NCBI GenBank assembly: GCA_003249035.1
Contig: QBMK01000007.1
Coordinates: 95,248 to 159,247 of the forward strand
Direction of reading: 5' to 3'
DNA length: 64,000 nucleotides
From: Pseudanabaena sp.
Lineage (GTDB): Bacteria > Cyanobacteriota > Cyanobacteriia > Pseudanabaenales > Pseudanabaenaceae
Shown in pieces: positions 8,557 to 17,844 of this stretch. The position numbers were made by a program, and so were the translations under genes. Every line of letters starts with the position of its first letter. Position 1 is the first letter of the stretch. Under the pieces are notes generated by a model. The model ran no database searches, was not told where the DNA came from, and saw only the letters and a list, made by a program, of their open reading frames with translations.

Positions 8557-9547
8557 GTTTCAATTCCTATATTTGTGAATTTATACGAGAAGTAAAAGTC
8601 TTTTTTTGTCGTAAAAAATATTTTCCTATTGCTATATATGCTTCCCAGTGATACAAGAGTTAAATACTTCTGTAGGTATAGGTAGGTGCGTCGAACAGGT
8701 ATTGCGATGGTCTTGAAGACGAATAAATCAATTTCTTATTCTTTGATGACGAATAGTTTACGCTTCAAGCTCCAATTTGCACACCAGAAAAGATAGTATT
8801 TTTTGTCAGTAAATACATGAATAGAATCAAGAATATTAATTAGGAATACGATTAAAACTTTGCAGTTAAATTAATCTAAAGACATTCTGTTAATTGTTTG
8901 TAAATTTAGAAGTTGCAATTGTATTGATTTAAAAAATAATTATTAATTTCAAAGATTCTTGTTCAATTCGCTAGGTCATTTCGCTAGATGCGTTGTAGAA
9001 ATTCAAAATCAAGATTTTATATTTGTAAATTTTAGATTTAGCTGAACTTGTTACTAATCTGGGAGCCATGAGCCTCTATTAGATAGTCGTATCCCAATTT
9101 GGTGAATAATTGCTGAGGTCGCTGCAATGCTTCCTTTTGGCAATTGTTCTTTTTTGCAATAACTATGTTTTGATGCAAAGAGAATATCAGAAAAGACAAG
9201 AAAAAATTGGCTTTTATCCAAGCCAATGTCAGACTAAATCATGATCAAGTAAAAATTTAGATAAATCTATTGCAAATGCAAAAATATATGTTATTTATCT
9301 AGCTTGAAAAACATGAAAATGCTTATTAAATTATCCGTAAATTGTAATAGTTAGTCATTGATCGATGGTGATTAATTTAACCGCAGGATAATTTGTTAGT
9401 ACATGACAAATCCAGAAGATGATCAATTTTTCTTTGGATTTTATATGGATTATGAGATTTCAATAGCAAAAGACTGTTCTAACTTTTGCTACTTCATAAC
9501 CCGACACATTCCGGCAACGAGACATAAAATTTAGAGGAGTTACGAGT
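8557..9547. other. About 1 kb AT-rich divergent spacer
   Basis: Separates the leftward paralogue pair from the rightward STAND gene. It is markedly richer in A and T than the flanking genes. I see no convincing gene except a 43-codon frame at 9403-9534. A 62-codon leftward frame at 9038-9226 starts with TTG without a ribosome site and is not supported. One attgctata motif at 8628 matches one end of the TATAGCAAT repeat family. Confidence 0.6.
9403..9534 (+). CDS. Possible 43-aa upstream short gene or leader peptide
   Basis: ATG at 9403 opens a 43-codon frame (MTNPEDDQFFFGFYMDYEIS and on) rich in aromatic residues. Its TAG stop at 9532-9534 overlaps the GAGG ribosome site of the STAND gene, whose ATG is 13 bases further on. 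Such an arrangement allows translational coupling. There is no clear ribosome site of its own, so this is tentative. Confidence 0.25.
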   Translation: MTNPEDDQFFFGFYMDYEISIAKDCSNFCYFITRHIPATRHKI

Positions 9548-11638
9548 ATGACTACGATAGCTTGTGAGGAAGCGATCAAAGTTCTTGATGCGGTAATGGG
9601 CAAAAAACGCCTAAGCGACATTGAAGATCAAGTGTTCCGTCAAACATTGGAAGGTGAGACTTATCAAAAGATTGCTGTAAGATGCGGATACGATGCTTCA
9701 TATATTCGCGATGTTGGTTATCGCCTATGGAAAAAATTGTCTGCTGCCTTTGGTGAGCATGTAAGCAAGAAGAATCTACAAGTTGTGTTGAGAGCTCAGT
9801 CCAATAAGTTGCAGAATAAGGTTGTGCCAGAGCAATCGATCTCACCCAACCTTCACAATGCTAATCCGATCGCTGTTGATGTGAATGCCAAAAGATGCGA
9901 TTGGGGTAATGCGATCGATACCACAATTTTTTATGGTCGTAATGAAGAACTTACCACAGCCAAAAATTGGGTTCTCAGCGATGGTTGCCGTCTCTTAAGC
10001 GTGATTGGAATGGGTGGCATCGGTAAAACTGCTTTTGCAACAAAGCTTGTAGAAGAGATGCAATCACAATTCACTTTGATTGTTTGGAAATCTCTCCGCA
10101 ATGCACCGACCATAGAAACTGTACTTGCCGAATTGGTAAGCTTTTTGACAAATCAGGAGATCTCAACCTTACCGCAAGATTTAAATGGGCTGTTGGGAAT
10201 ATTCATTCCAGTACTAAAGCAATCGCGCTGCTTGATTGTGTTGGATAATGTCGAGTCAATCCTCCGCAGTGGTGAGACCACAGGACGCTATAGTCTAGGA
10301 TATGAAGGCTATAGTGAGTTATTTCGTCAAGTTGGCGAAGTGCGCCATCAAAGTTGTTTGATTCTGACCAGTCGAGAGAAGCCCCATAATGTGCTTCCTC
10401 CTGATAGCAACGATCGTATGGTCCGTTCTCTACAATTGGATGGCTTAAAAGAAGAAGCGTTATATCTATTTCAAACAGGATTGGAGATCACCTCAGAAAC
10501 TCGCAAGTTGCTCGACATTTATGGTGGCAATCCCCAATCTCTGAAGGTAGTTGCACGTTCTATCCAAAGCACATTCAATGGTGATATACAAGAATTTCTC
10601 GATCATGACGCGAGTGTTTTCGGTGCTATTCGCGATCTCCTCGATCAACAGTATGATCGTCTCTCTGCACGCGAGCAGGAGGTGATGTTTTGGCTAGCGA
10701 TCGAGCGTGAACCAATCACTACCGACAATCTCCGTCAGGACATCGTGCCAATAGTTTCTAAATCCCAAATTTTTGACTCAGTGGATTCTCTGCGTTGGCG
10801 ATCTCTAATCGAAAAGAATGCCAATAGCTACACTCAGCAGCCTATGGTAATGGAGTATATGACAGATCTCTTGATCGAGATGACCTACAACGAAGTAGTT
10901 GAGCGCAACCCTGACTTCTTGATGAGCTATGCCCTTGTTCAACATCGCGCCGAAGACTACATCCGCGAGACTCAGATTCATCAAATTTTGCAACCACTCA
11001 CCAATCGACTCTTGGCGCACTATGGCAATGTCGATACTATGAAACGTGAGTTACATAGCATCATTGAGGCTTTAAATGATCGTAAAACTGCTATCGGCTA
11101 TGCGCAATCCAATATTATGAATCTGCTTAGAGCATCGCAAACCGATCTCGCTAAAAGCTTTTGTCGATTCCCAGAACAGGTGACCGAGCATTCTGATCTG
11201 CAAATTTTAGAGAGACTGCTTGAAAGCGATCGCGCGGGTGGACTTGCCACATGGGATCATCGTATTCCTTGGGCAAATAATCCTCTTGCTCAACAAACGT
11301 CTGAATCAAAAACAAAAATTCGCAGCAAGAATATCTATTATCAATGGACAGAAGGTTCTCTCGAACAGTTGAAACAAGAACTGAAGCAGCAGCCCAAACT
11401 CCGCAAGCGTTACTACGCTTGGTTGAACGAGACAGAATTTGCAAAGATCGATGCTAATTTTGAAGCTGTTAAAATTACGGATACGCTCAATCAAACCGTT
11501 GATGCTAGGTTGGTCTTTATCAATGAAGTCAATATTGTTGAGCCTCCCGTAGGATTGCCAACCCCTAGCGATCGTCGTGACCAAGCTCGGAAAAACAAGC
11601 AAGATATGCGAGCTAATCGTCTTAAAAAGCACTGTTAA
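9548..11638 (+). CDS. NB-ARC (STAND) ATPase with N-terminal HTH-like domain and no WD40 tail
   Basis: A 696-residue signal-transduction ATPase. Residues 1-85 form the helical DNA-binding-like domain often found at the front of cyanobacterial NB-ARC/WD40 proteins (EGETYQKIAVRCGYDASYIR, then VGYRLWKKLS). The NB-ARC module follows: Walker A GMGGIGKT (154-161), Walker B CLIVLDNVE (228-236), sensor-like LILTSREK (271-278) and GGNPQSL near 330. The winged-helix and helical region runs to about 560 (QPMVMEYMTD, YIRETQIHQIL). In typical relatives WD40 or pentapeptide repeats come next; here there are only about 120 residues with a basic end. Ribosome site GAGG lies eleven bases before the ATG. STAND proteins act as ligand-triggered switches in defence or regulation; the ligand is unknown. 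Confidence 0.85.
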   Translation: MTTIACEEAIKVLDAVMGKKRLSDIEDQVFRQTLEGETYQKIAVRCGYDASYIRDVGYRLWKKLSAAFGEHVSKKNLQVVLRAQSNKLQNKVVPEQSISPNLHNANPIAVDVNAKRCDWGNAIDTTIFYGRNEELTTAKNWVLSDGCRLLSVIGMGGIGKTAFATKLVEEMQSQFTLIVWKSLRNAPTIETVLAELVSFLTNQEISTLPQDLNGLLGIFIPVLKQSRCLIVLDNVESILRSGETTGRYSLGYEGYSELFRQVGEVRHQSCLILTSREKPHNVLPPDSNDRMVRSLQLDGLKEEALYLFQTGLEITSETRKLLDIYGGNPQSLKVVARSIQSTFNGDIQEFLDHDASVFGAIRDLLDQQYDRLSAREQEVMFWLAIEREPITTDNLRQDIVPIVSKSQIFDSVDSLRWRSLIEKNANSYTQQPMVMEYMTDLLIEMTYNEVVERNPDFLMSYALVQHRAEDYIRETQIHQILQPLTNRLLAHYGNVDTMKRELHSIIEALNDRKTAIGYAQSNIMNLLRASQTDLAKSFCRFPEQVTEHSDLQILERLLESDRAGGLATWDHRIPWANNPLAQQTSESKTKIRSKNIYYQWTEGSLEQLKQELKQQPKLRKRYYAWLNETEFAKIDANFEAVKITDTLNQTVDARLVFINEVNIVEPPVGLPTPSDRRDQARKNKQDMRANRLKKHC

Positions 11639-11687
11639 ACATTGCGAAAAAAAGCTTCTCTTTAGGAAGCTTTTTTTCGCAATGTTT
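11637..11687 (+). terminator. Strong terminator of the STAND gene
   Basis: A 22-bp stem begins at the stop codon (aaacattgcgaaaaaaagct and tc) with a 7-nt loop. The right arm contains seven T. This is a convincing intrinsic terminator. Confidence 0.8.
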
Positions 11688-11710
11688 GGCTTGAGCCTAA
11701 TCTAAAAAAA

Positions 11711-11840
11711 CTAAGTACAGGACAAAAAGCTTGAAACGCGCTCCCAGCAAGGGCTTGAGGCAATATACCCAAAAGCCTTACCTAGTAACGGTTTCAGGGG
11801 ATTTTGGCGTTCTATTTTTGATTTTTTGTCCTGTACTTAG
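11711..11840. mobile_element. 130-bp MITE-like element
   Basis: Ends are inverted repeats of about 17 bp, ctaagtacaggacaaaa and its complement. Nothing coding lies inside. The size and ends suit a non-autonomous element mobilised by a DDE transposase elsewhere in the genome. An interior stretch aaaagccttacctagtaa reappears with one change at 36134-36151. Confidence 0.65.
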
Positions 11841-11975
11841 CTAAAAAAATTTAAAAAGTATTGCAAATTAATGCCTTTAATTTTGGGGCGGCACTTTTGA
11901 GTGTTAATCTCTGTTTTTAAATTTATGGTCAAACTCAAATTAGAGTTTGACTTTGTCCGATTATCCTTGAGATTA

Positions 11976-12033
11976 TATAGCAATGAAAGCTTTGCTTGGG
12001 ACATAAAACCCAAATAAAGCTTTCATTGCTATA
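11976..12033. repeat. TATAGCAAT palindrome, copy 2
   Basis: Perfect 18-bp arms tatagcaatgaaagcttt / complement around a 22-nt spacer containing ggacataaaacccaaat. The same left arm and spacer start the element at 26128, where a further palindrome is inserted. Confidence 0.75.
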
Positions 12034-12057
12034 GATATAGCGGAAGCTATATCTATA
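12030..12057. repeat. 12-bp hairpin
   Basis: tatagatatagc / complement with loop ggaa, overlapping the right end of the preceding repeat by four bases. Confidence 0.55.
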
Positions 12058-12128
12058 GGACATAGGCTGATTCATGAATTGTTCCTTATTAAAATAAGTC
12101 TTTCAAGTTATTTCTGTGTAAGTCCTTC

Positions 12129-13064
12129 TCATTTAACCTCAGCAAGCAAATTTCCTAAACGAGGATATTTGGAAACCAAACCAAAGGTTTCAGGAGAGAC
12201 AACATCATAAGTGAAGTCTCTTTGAGCAATGCAAAAACGATCCCATTCCGCGACTTCGATCCGAAATAATTTAATCACGGTATCAACCAAGAATGGAGTT
12301 AATTCAAATTGCCAACCAACCTTTAGATTTAAATATTCGCAAAATTGTGCGATTAAATCCTGAGCGGTTAAGCGTTGCATTCCCAAGACAAGACGGGCAG
12401 GAGATTGTAAGTCTGAGTGTGTGGTAAGCAGATATGTAACGACCTGAGCAATATCGATCGCATGAACAAAATGGAAACTACCATCGGCTTTTAAAAATCT
12501 CGCGTAGGGTACATATTTGAGAATATCTTTGAGCCCTTTGGAGAGATGCGAATAGGGTTTATCAGATGCTCCACCAAAAACTAGAGTGGGGAAAACGGTA
12601 ATTAAGCGATCGCGGATAATCGAATTTTCCACGGTTTCTAGACAAGCATATTTTGAGGCTATGTAAGGTGTGCCAATTTGTCCTGCTTCAGGAATAATCT
12701 GATTATGAGAATCAAGAATGCTTGCTGTGGAGAAGTAGATGGCGCGTTCGCACACTTGTGGGTCGAGCATCGAAAATAGCTCAATGGTTTTATCTCGGTT
12801 AACTACAAAAGCTTCTTCTCCCCCCCAAGCAGCGGCGGTACTCACCACAAATTCCATCGTGCAGAGCAGGTCTTTGTAATTGCCGATATTCTGCATAGAG
12901 TCTTCGATAACATGGACATTAGGGCGATCGCTGAGGCTGATTTGTAATTTATTGCGATCGCGTACCAGTAGATATAGCTCATAATCAGTTTTTGATAAAA
13001 GCATCTCGATCAAATAATGACCAACGCATCCACTCGCACCTGTAATAAAGACTTTTTTTGGCAT
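12129..13064 (-). CDS. NAD-dependent epimerase/dehydratase (extended SDR) family protein
   Basis: Start placed at the ATG at 13064 (MPKKVFITGASGCVG), where AAGAGA precedes the codon; the longer frame to 13100 adds a non-homologous leader. The 311-residue protein has the Rossmann motif GASGCVG near residue 9 and an active-site YIASK, so it is an atypical or extended SDR. No signal peptide. Extended SDRs modify nucleotide sugars, sterol-like molecules or flavonoid-like ketones, and the substrate is unknown here. Genes on either side are unrelated. Confidence 0.85.
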   Translation of the reverse strand: MPKKVFITGASGCVGHYLIEMLLSKTDYELYLLVRDRNKLQISLSDRPNVHVIEDSMQNIGNYKDLLCTMEFVVSTAAAWGGEEAFVVNRDKTIELFSMLDPQVCERAIYFSTASILDSHNQIIPEAGQIGTPYIASKYACLETVENSIIRDRLITVFPTLVFGGASDKPYSHLSKGLKDILKYVPYARFLKADGSFHFVHAIDIAQVVTYLLTTHSDLQSPARLVLGMQRLTAQDLIAQFCEYLNLKVGWQFELTPFLVDTVIKLFRIEVAEWDRFCIAQRDFTYDVVSPETFGLVSKYPRLGNLLAEVK

Positions 13065-13790
13065 TCTCTTAAATAATTGAATTTTAATAATGGTTAACAA
13101 AAATGGCGCAAAGTACCACTTTTATTAATTATCCGAACGATTAATATATCCTTCACGACAGGTTGAATTCTTATTTGCTAAGTAGTTGGGCTTAATTAAA
13201 AACCAGAGCTAAAACCATTTGCGAGAGCTGCGCGTTCGCAACAGGTTTTAGAGTTTTATATAATTGCTCCTAGCTAATTAGAATTGTTTTCGACTTGATT
13301 AAATCAAAAATTTCGACAAACCTAGCGAAGTTTGATTATCTATTTTTTCACGCTTTATGACTCTTTTTTACTTTCCAACATGTCTAAAATACCAGTCCAA
13401 TTGGACAATAGGGATTTTAATCTTTTATCACTCTATCTTCTACACATAGAGATTCTGAGACTCTTGACAAAGTTTCAAACCCTATGCCAGATTGAGTTTC
13501 ATTTTTTGCCAGTTGACAAATAGCTCTGGTTTATACACCTTGAACATGGCAAATATGTAGTTTAAAAATCCTCATTATTCTAAAGATTGGTTGTGATAAA
13601 TATAGACACATGACTGGCTTTAATCAAAAGTAGTCATTATATTTTCAGTACTGTATGCGCGGTTAAATTATCACTCTTAAAATTGCTAGATTCTTGAAAC
13701 CCTCATTAATAGGCTAATATAAAAGATTAAGCAAACTTTTAATCATTGTTGCTAATAAATTTATAAGTATATTTACTCAGGCAGACCTGC
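13065..13790. other. 726-bp divergent intergenic region
   Basis: AT-rich. A degenerate hairpin lies at 13209-13251 (ctaaaacc and complement, with an inner tgcga/tcgca pair). The pair aaaccagagcta at 13200 and tagctctggttt at 13522 is inverted over about 330 bp and could mark the ends of a decayed element. The 63-codon frame at 13332 has no support. Confidence 0.5.
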
Positions 13791-16415
13791 GTGCAAGCAA
13801 TAGACCCACAAGAATTATATCCCTTTGAACTTGACCAGTTTCAATTACAGGCGATCGCCGCATTGCAAGCTGGTAAGTCGGTCGTTGTTTGTGCGCCAAC
13901 TGGTTCAGGCAAAACTTTAATCGGCGAATATGCGATCCATGCGGCATTAGCAGGTAATCGTCGCGTTTTCTACACCACCCCCCTCAAGGCTCTTTCCAAT
14001 CAAAAATTGCGAGACTTTCGGCAGCAGTTTGGCGATGATAATGTGGGCTTACTTACTGGTGATACATCTGTAAATCGCGATGCGCCGATCTTGGTGATGA
14101 CTACCGAGATTTTTCGGAATATGCTCTATGGTACGCCTATCGGTGAAGTCGGCACTTCGTTGACAGATGTTGAAGTGGTGGTGCTAGATGAATGTCACTA
14201 CATGAACGATCGCCAACGGGGAACGGTATGGGAAGAGTCGATAGTGTACTGTCCTGCGGGAGTGCAACTAGTCGCGCTCTCGGCTACTGTAGCAAATAGT
14301 CAGCAACTCACCGACTGGATTCACAAAGTCCATGGCGATACAGAATTAATCTATTCTGATTTCCGCCCCGTGCCGCTTGAGCATTCCTTCTGTAATAACA
14401 AAGGCTTTTTCCCATTGCTAGATAGCTCGAGTGAGAAGATTAATCCGCGACTGAAGCCGCTCACTAATAAGCCAGCCTCAAAAGAAGAAAGACATAAAAT
14501 CGTTCCCCAGATTGGGGCTGTAATTTCCCATCTGCGCCAGCGTGATATGCTCCCAGCGATTTACTTTATCTTCAGTCGTCGAGGTTGCGATAAGTCGGTA
14601 ACCGACTTGGGGAATGTCTCTCTCGTTACTCCGACCGAAGCCCTGAGATTGAAGCCCCAAATCGATGCCTTTGTGGCAGCAAATCCTGAGATTGGAAAAC
14701 CTACACATATTGATGCTCTCTATCGTGGCATTGCTGCTCATCACGCAGGGATTTTACCTGCATGGAAAGGCTTCGTCGAGGAACTCTTCCAACAGGGCTT
14801 GATCAAAGTCGTATTCGCGACGGAAACTCTTGCCGCAGGAATTAATATGCCTGCAAGAACTACGGTAATCTCTAGCATTTCCAAACGTACCGATCGCGGA
14901 CATCGTTTGCTTAATGCTTCGGAGTTTCTGCAAATGGCAGGAAGGGCAGGACGACGAGGTATGGATGAAGTTGGCTATGTTGTGACTGTACAGACTCCCT
15001 TTGAAGGGGCCAAAGAAGCGGCGCATCTCGCCACATCTGGAGCCGATCCTCTGGTTAGTCAATTTGCACCGAGTTACGGAATGGTCATGAACTTGTTGCA
15101 AACCCATTCCCTTGATCAAGCTAGGGATTTGGTGGAACGGAGCTTTGGGCAATATCTAGCAGATCTTAATCTCGCGCCACAAATCCAGAATCTCGAATTA
15201 ATAATCGAACAAATATCTAAGCTAGAGCACGATCTTGCCAATATAGATTTGAAGCAATTGGAAATATATGACAAGCTGCGCGATCGCCTCCGCGAAGAAA
15301 AGCGACTTCTAAAAATGCTCGCTCAGCAAGCGGAAGAGATGCGCTTGAACGATTTGTCATCCTACGCGCCCTATTTGCTATCAGGCTCTCCGCTCACAAT
15401 CCGCACTAATAAGGGCTTGATTGTGCATACAGTTCTCGCTGCAAAAGTACAAGGCTCTGGGCAATTTCCTTGGTTTGTCTGTCTTGGTCGCGATAATCGT
15501 TGGTATACGGTTGGGTACAAAGATATTGTCCAAGTCGGCACTGATTTGTTGCTTGATGGAGACATCGAATATCCTGCAAAGCTGCCATTGCGCCCAGGAC
15601 AATCGATCGATGGAGATGAAGCCAGCTTTGCGATCGCCCAAAAAATTACACCATTACCAGATCCAGAACTTACTCCTGAAGTAATTAAACAACAGTCGAG
15701 AGTAATAGCGATCGAGTCAGAAATGAATCAACATCCTGTCTCAAAAATGACCGATCGCGGTGCTGTTTTCAAAAAAGTTAGTCGGCTCGAACAATTGCAA
15801 CGGCAGATTGAGTTTCAGCAGAAAGTGGTCAATGAGCGCCGCCAAAGACATTGGCAAGAGTTTATGAGCTTAGTGAATATCTTGCAATTCTACGGATGTC
15901 TTGAAGATACCCAACCCACCGATAAAGGTAAGGTCGTAGCAGCACTGCGTGGTGAAAATGAACTATGGTTGGCACTATGTCTAATGTCTGGAGAGTTAGA
16001 TAACCTAGCTCCCCACCACCTCGCCACCGTCTGCGCTGCGATCGTCAGCGAAAACAGTCGTCCTGATAACTGGATCAAATTTGGTTTATCCCCAACGGTG
16101 GAAGATGCCCTTGATGGTTTACGCGATCGCCGTCGAGAATTGATGCCAGTCCAACGCCGACATTTAGTCGATATTCCTGCATGGTTAGACTATGAGCTAA
16201 CAGGACTGGTGGAACAATGGGCATTGGGAATGGAATGGTCGGAGCTATGCCAAAATACGAATCTTGATGAGGGCGATATTGTCCGTTTGATGCGCCGCAC
16301 AATCGATTTGCTATATCAAATTCCCCATGTACCGAATTTGCCTTCGCAAATTTATTCATCGGCAAAGCAAGCCGCACAAATGATCGATCGCTTCCCTGTT
16401 AATGAGGTAATTTGA
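13791..16415 (+). CDS. Ski2/Mtr4-like DExH RNA helicase
   Basis: An 874-residue superfamily 2 helicase starting at GTG. Motif I is APTGSGKT (35-42), motif II DECH (about 133-136), motif III SATVAN, and motif VI QMAGRAGRRG (about 381-390), followed by a helical C-terminal half of DSHCT type. Relatives in yeast (Mtr4, Ski2) and chloroplasts (ISE2) thread RNA for processing and decay; a cyanobacterial homologue is usually present as a single copy. It probably acts in rRNA maturation or RNA turnover. The thioredoxin-fold gene begins 16 bp downstream and is likely cotranscribed. Confidence 0.92.
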   Translation: MQAIDPQELYPFELDQFQLQAIAALQAGKSVVVCAPTGSGKTLIGEYAIHAALAGNRRVFYTTPLKALSNQKLRDFRQQFGDDNVGLLTGDTSVNRDAPILVMTTEIFRNMLYGTPIGEVGTSLTDVEVVVLDECHYMNDRQRGTVWEESIVYCPAGVQLVALSATVANSQQLTDWIHKVHGDTELIYSDFRPVPLEHSFCNNKGFFPLLDSSSEKINPRLKPLTNKPASKEERHKIVPQIGAVISHLRQRDMLPAIYFIFSRRGCDKSVTDLGNVSLVTPTEALRLKPQIDAFVAANPEIGKPTHIDALYRGIAAHHAGILPAWKGFVEELFQQGLIKVVFATETLAAGINMPARTTVISSISKRTDRGHRLLNASEFLQMAGRAGRRGMDEVGYVVTVQTPFEGAKEAAHLATSGADPLVSQFAPSYGMVMNLLQTHSLDQARDLVERSFGQYLADLNLAPQIQNLELIIEQISKLEHDLANIDLKQLEIYDKLRDRLREEKRLLKMLAQQAEEMRLNDLSSYAPYLLSGSPLTIRTNKGLIVHTVLAAKVQGSGQFPWFVCLGRDNRWYTVGYKDIVQVGTDLLLDGDIEYPAKLPLRPGQSIDGDEASFAIAQKITPLPDPELTPEVIKQQSRVIAIESEMNQHPVSKMTDRGAVFKKVSRLEQLQRQIEFQQKVVNERRQRHWQEFMSLVNILQFYGCLEDTQPTDKGKVVAALRGENELWLALCLMSGELDNLAPHHLATVCAAIVSENSRPDNWIKFGLSPTVEDALDGLRDRRRELMPVQRRHLVDIPAWLDYELTGLVEQWALGMEWSELCQNTNLDEGDIVRLMRRTIDLLYQIPHVPNLPSQIYSSAKQAAQMIDRFPVNEVI

Positions 16416-16431
16416 AACTTTATTTAAACTC

Positions 16432-17244
16432 ATGTATCAAAACACTTACGAAATCATTAGCCAAAATCAACGGCAACGTATAAGCGATGGTGCGATCGCC
16501 TCAATCTTTGACGGTTGTGAGACTGCTCAACGCCAACTAATTTTGTTGTTACCCCAGTTAGGCGATTTTGATAGCCTTGAATATATTTGGTGGATACAAA
16601 GAGAAATCGATCGCATTAAAGCAGAAGGGATTGCAGTTCGAGCTATTGGCATCGGCAATCGCCAATCTGGAGAATATTTTTGTAAATTTACTGGATTCGA
16701 TCAAAACTGGCTATTCGTTGATCCAACAGGCGAATTACATCGTCAATTACATCTCTATTCAGGATTAACCACTAAATTTCCTCTACTGTCATCAGGACAG
16801 AGTGCATGGGTTAACCTGATGCTGATGTGTGCAGGGTTAGGCAGCCAAGGTACATTAGCTGAAGTATTTCGTGGCTACCGAGGCGATCACAACGCGCCGC
16901 AACTAATCGGCGATGAAGAAGTTATTAAAGCCGCACCATTGCCCTCATTAAAAGGTTCTTTCTTTAAATGGGCTGGTGGTAGTGGATTTCAACGCCCCTT
17001 TGAACTCGCAACTTTACGACTGCGAAATATGGCTGAAGTGTTAGGCAATTGGAATGCCTATGTTCCCGATGCCTCTTTCATGACCCAACGTGGCGGAACT
17101 TTTATGTTTGATGCTCAACACGAATTAACCTACGAACATCGCGATCTCGGCATTTTAGGCTTTGCGGCAAATCCAAGTTATCCCCTGTCATTTTTATTTG
17201 CCGATCTACCAGCTACTCAAAACAACCAGCTACTCAAAAGATAG
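16432..17244 (+). CDS. AhpC/TSA-2 type thioredoxin-fold protein
   Basis: A 270-residue protein resembling the cyanobacterial peroxiredoxin-like AhpC-TSA_2 group. Visible features are ILLLPQLGDFDSLEYIWW followed by IQREIDRI, the strand AVRAIGIGN, and a late RGGTFMFDAQHELTYEHRD segment typical of the family. The usual CxxC or peroxidatic cysteine of active peroxiredoxins is not evident (FDGCE has a lone cysteine near residue 29), so catalysis is uncertain. It follows the helicase gene by 16 bp. Function unknown beyond the fold. Confidence 0.75.
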   Translation: MYQNTYEIISQNQRQRISDGAIASIFDGCETAQRQLILLLPQLGDFDSLEYIWWIQREIDRIKAEGIAVRAIGIGNRQSGEYFCKFTGFDQNWLFVDPTGELHRQLHLYSGLTTKFPLLSSGQSAWVNLMLMCAGLGSQGTLAEVFRGYRGDHNAPQLIGDEEVIKAAPLPSLKGSFFKWAGGSGFQRPFELATLRLRNMAEVLGNWNAYVPDASFMTQRGGTFMFDAQHELTYEHRDLGILGFAANPSYPLSFLFADLPATQNNQLLKR

Positions 17245-17251
17245 CCAAATC

Positions 17252-17809
17252 CTAGTCTTTTTCTTCAAAGTCAGGTGCATAGGCTTGGAGTAGGTTGCTA
17301 AGCTGCGAAAGTACAGAATCTTTGTTTATCGAACCAAAACTAGAGCGATCGGGGAAGAATTCAGGACGATCTAGGTTGCGATCTATCGCTTCCTTGACCT
17401 GCTGAGCGATCAAATGCTGTAGATCGGCAAGTGCTCGGTCGCGTTGATAATTTGCCCCTTGCTCACTGGTGGCATACAAAGGTGGTAAACGGTTAAGTGC
17501 GTAGGCAGCAATATCCCCCAAATCCAAAACTTTATTACTGCTTGCCTCGATCTCTGCGACTCTTGCCACAGCCTCACTCAGTACTAATTCTTCCATGACA
17601 TTGATAAATTGCTTGCGGGGAACTGCAACCACTTCTCCCGTAAGCAAAGCACCCATCAGGCGATCTAGCGCCATATACTCTTCAACTGATAGCTCAAAAG
17701 CACTATCACAAATCCGCCCCACCTCGGCTTCCATGGCTGGAGTTAGGTAGCCATCTAGCAAAGCCTGTTCGACAATTGACTCAATGCTGGTTTTTTCTAG
17801 TTTTTCCAC
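17252..17809 (-). CDS. comFB: ComFB-family protein (late competence / c-di-GMP receptor type)
   Basis: Starts with GTG at 17809, preceded by AAAGAG. The 185-residue protein carries the ComFB signature NVMEELVLSEAVARV (about 110-125) and AAYALNRLPPLYATSEQG (about 97-115 from the other end of the domain). Cyanobacterial ComFB/CdgR proteins have been reported to bind cyclic dinucleotides and affect cell size, motility or competence; that is family knowledge. It lies 35 bp downstream of the GH57 gene on the same strand and is convergent with the thioredoxin-fold gene, only 7 bp from its stop. Confidence 0.85.
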   Translation of the reverse strand: MEKLEKTSIESIVEQALLDGYLTPAMEAEVGRICDSAFELSVEEYMALDRLMGALLTGEVVAVPRKQFINVMEELVLSEAVARVAEIEASSNKVLDLGDIAAYALNRLPPLYATSEQGANYQRDRALADLQHLIAQQVKEAIDRNLDRPEFFPDRSSFGSINKDSVLSQLSNLLQAYAPDFEEKD

Positions 17810-17844
17810 TGTTATCTCTTTAATAACGCATTAATAACGCAACA

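Larger units (their letters stand above)
11639..12128. other. Intergenic region filled with repeats
   Basis: 490 bp between two convergent genes. It holds the STAND terminator, a 130-bp MITE-like element (11711-11840), a TATAGCAAT-type palindrome (11976-12033) and an abutting 12-bp hairpin (12030-12057). No coding sequence was found. Confidence 0.75.

Noticed and set aside
9038..9226. 62-codon leftward frame starting with TTG
   Set aside because: No ribosome site, AT-rich spacer composition, no recognisable protein.
13332..13523. 63-codon rightward frame
   Set aside because: AT-rich, no ribosome site, contains no domain features.
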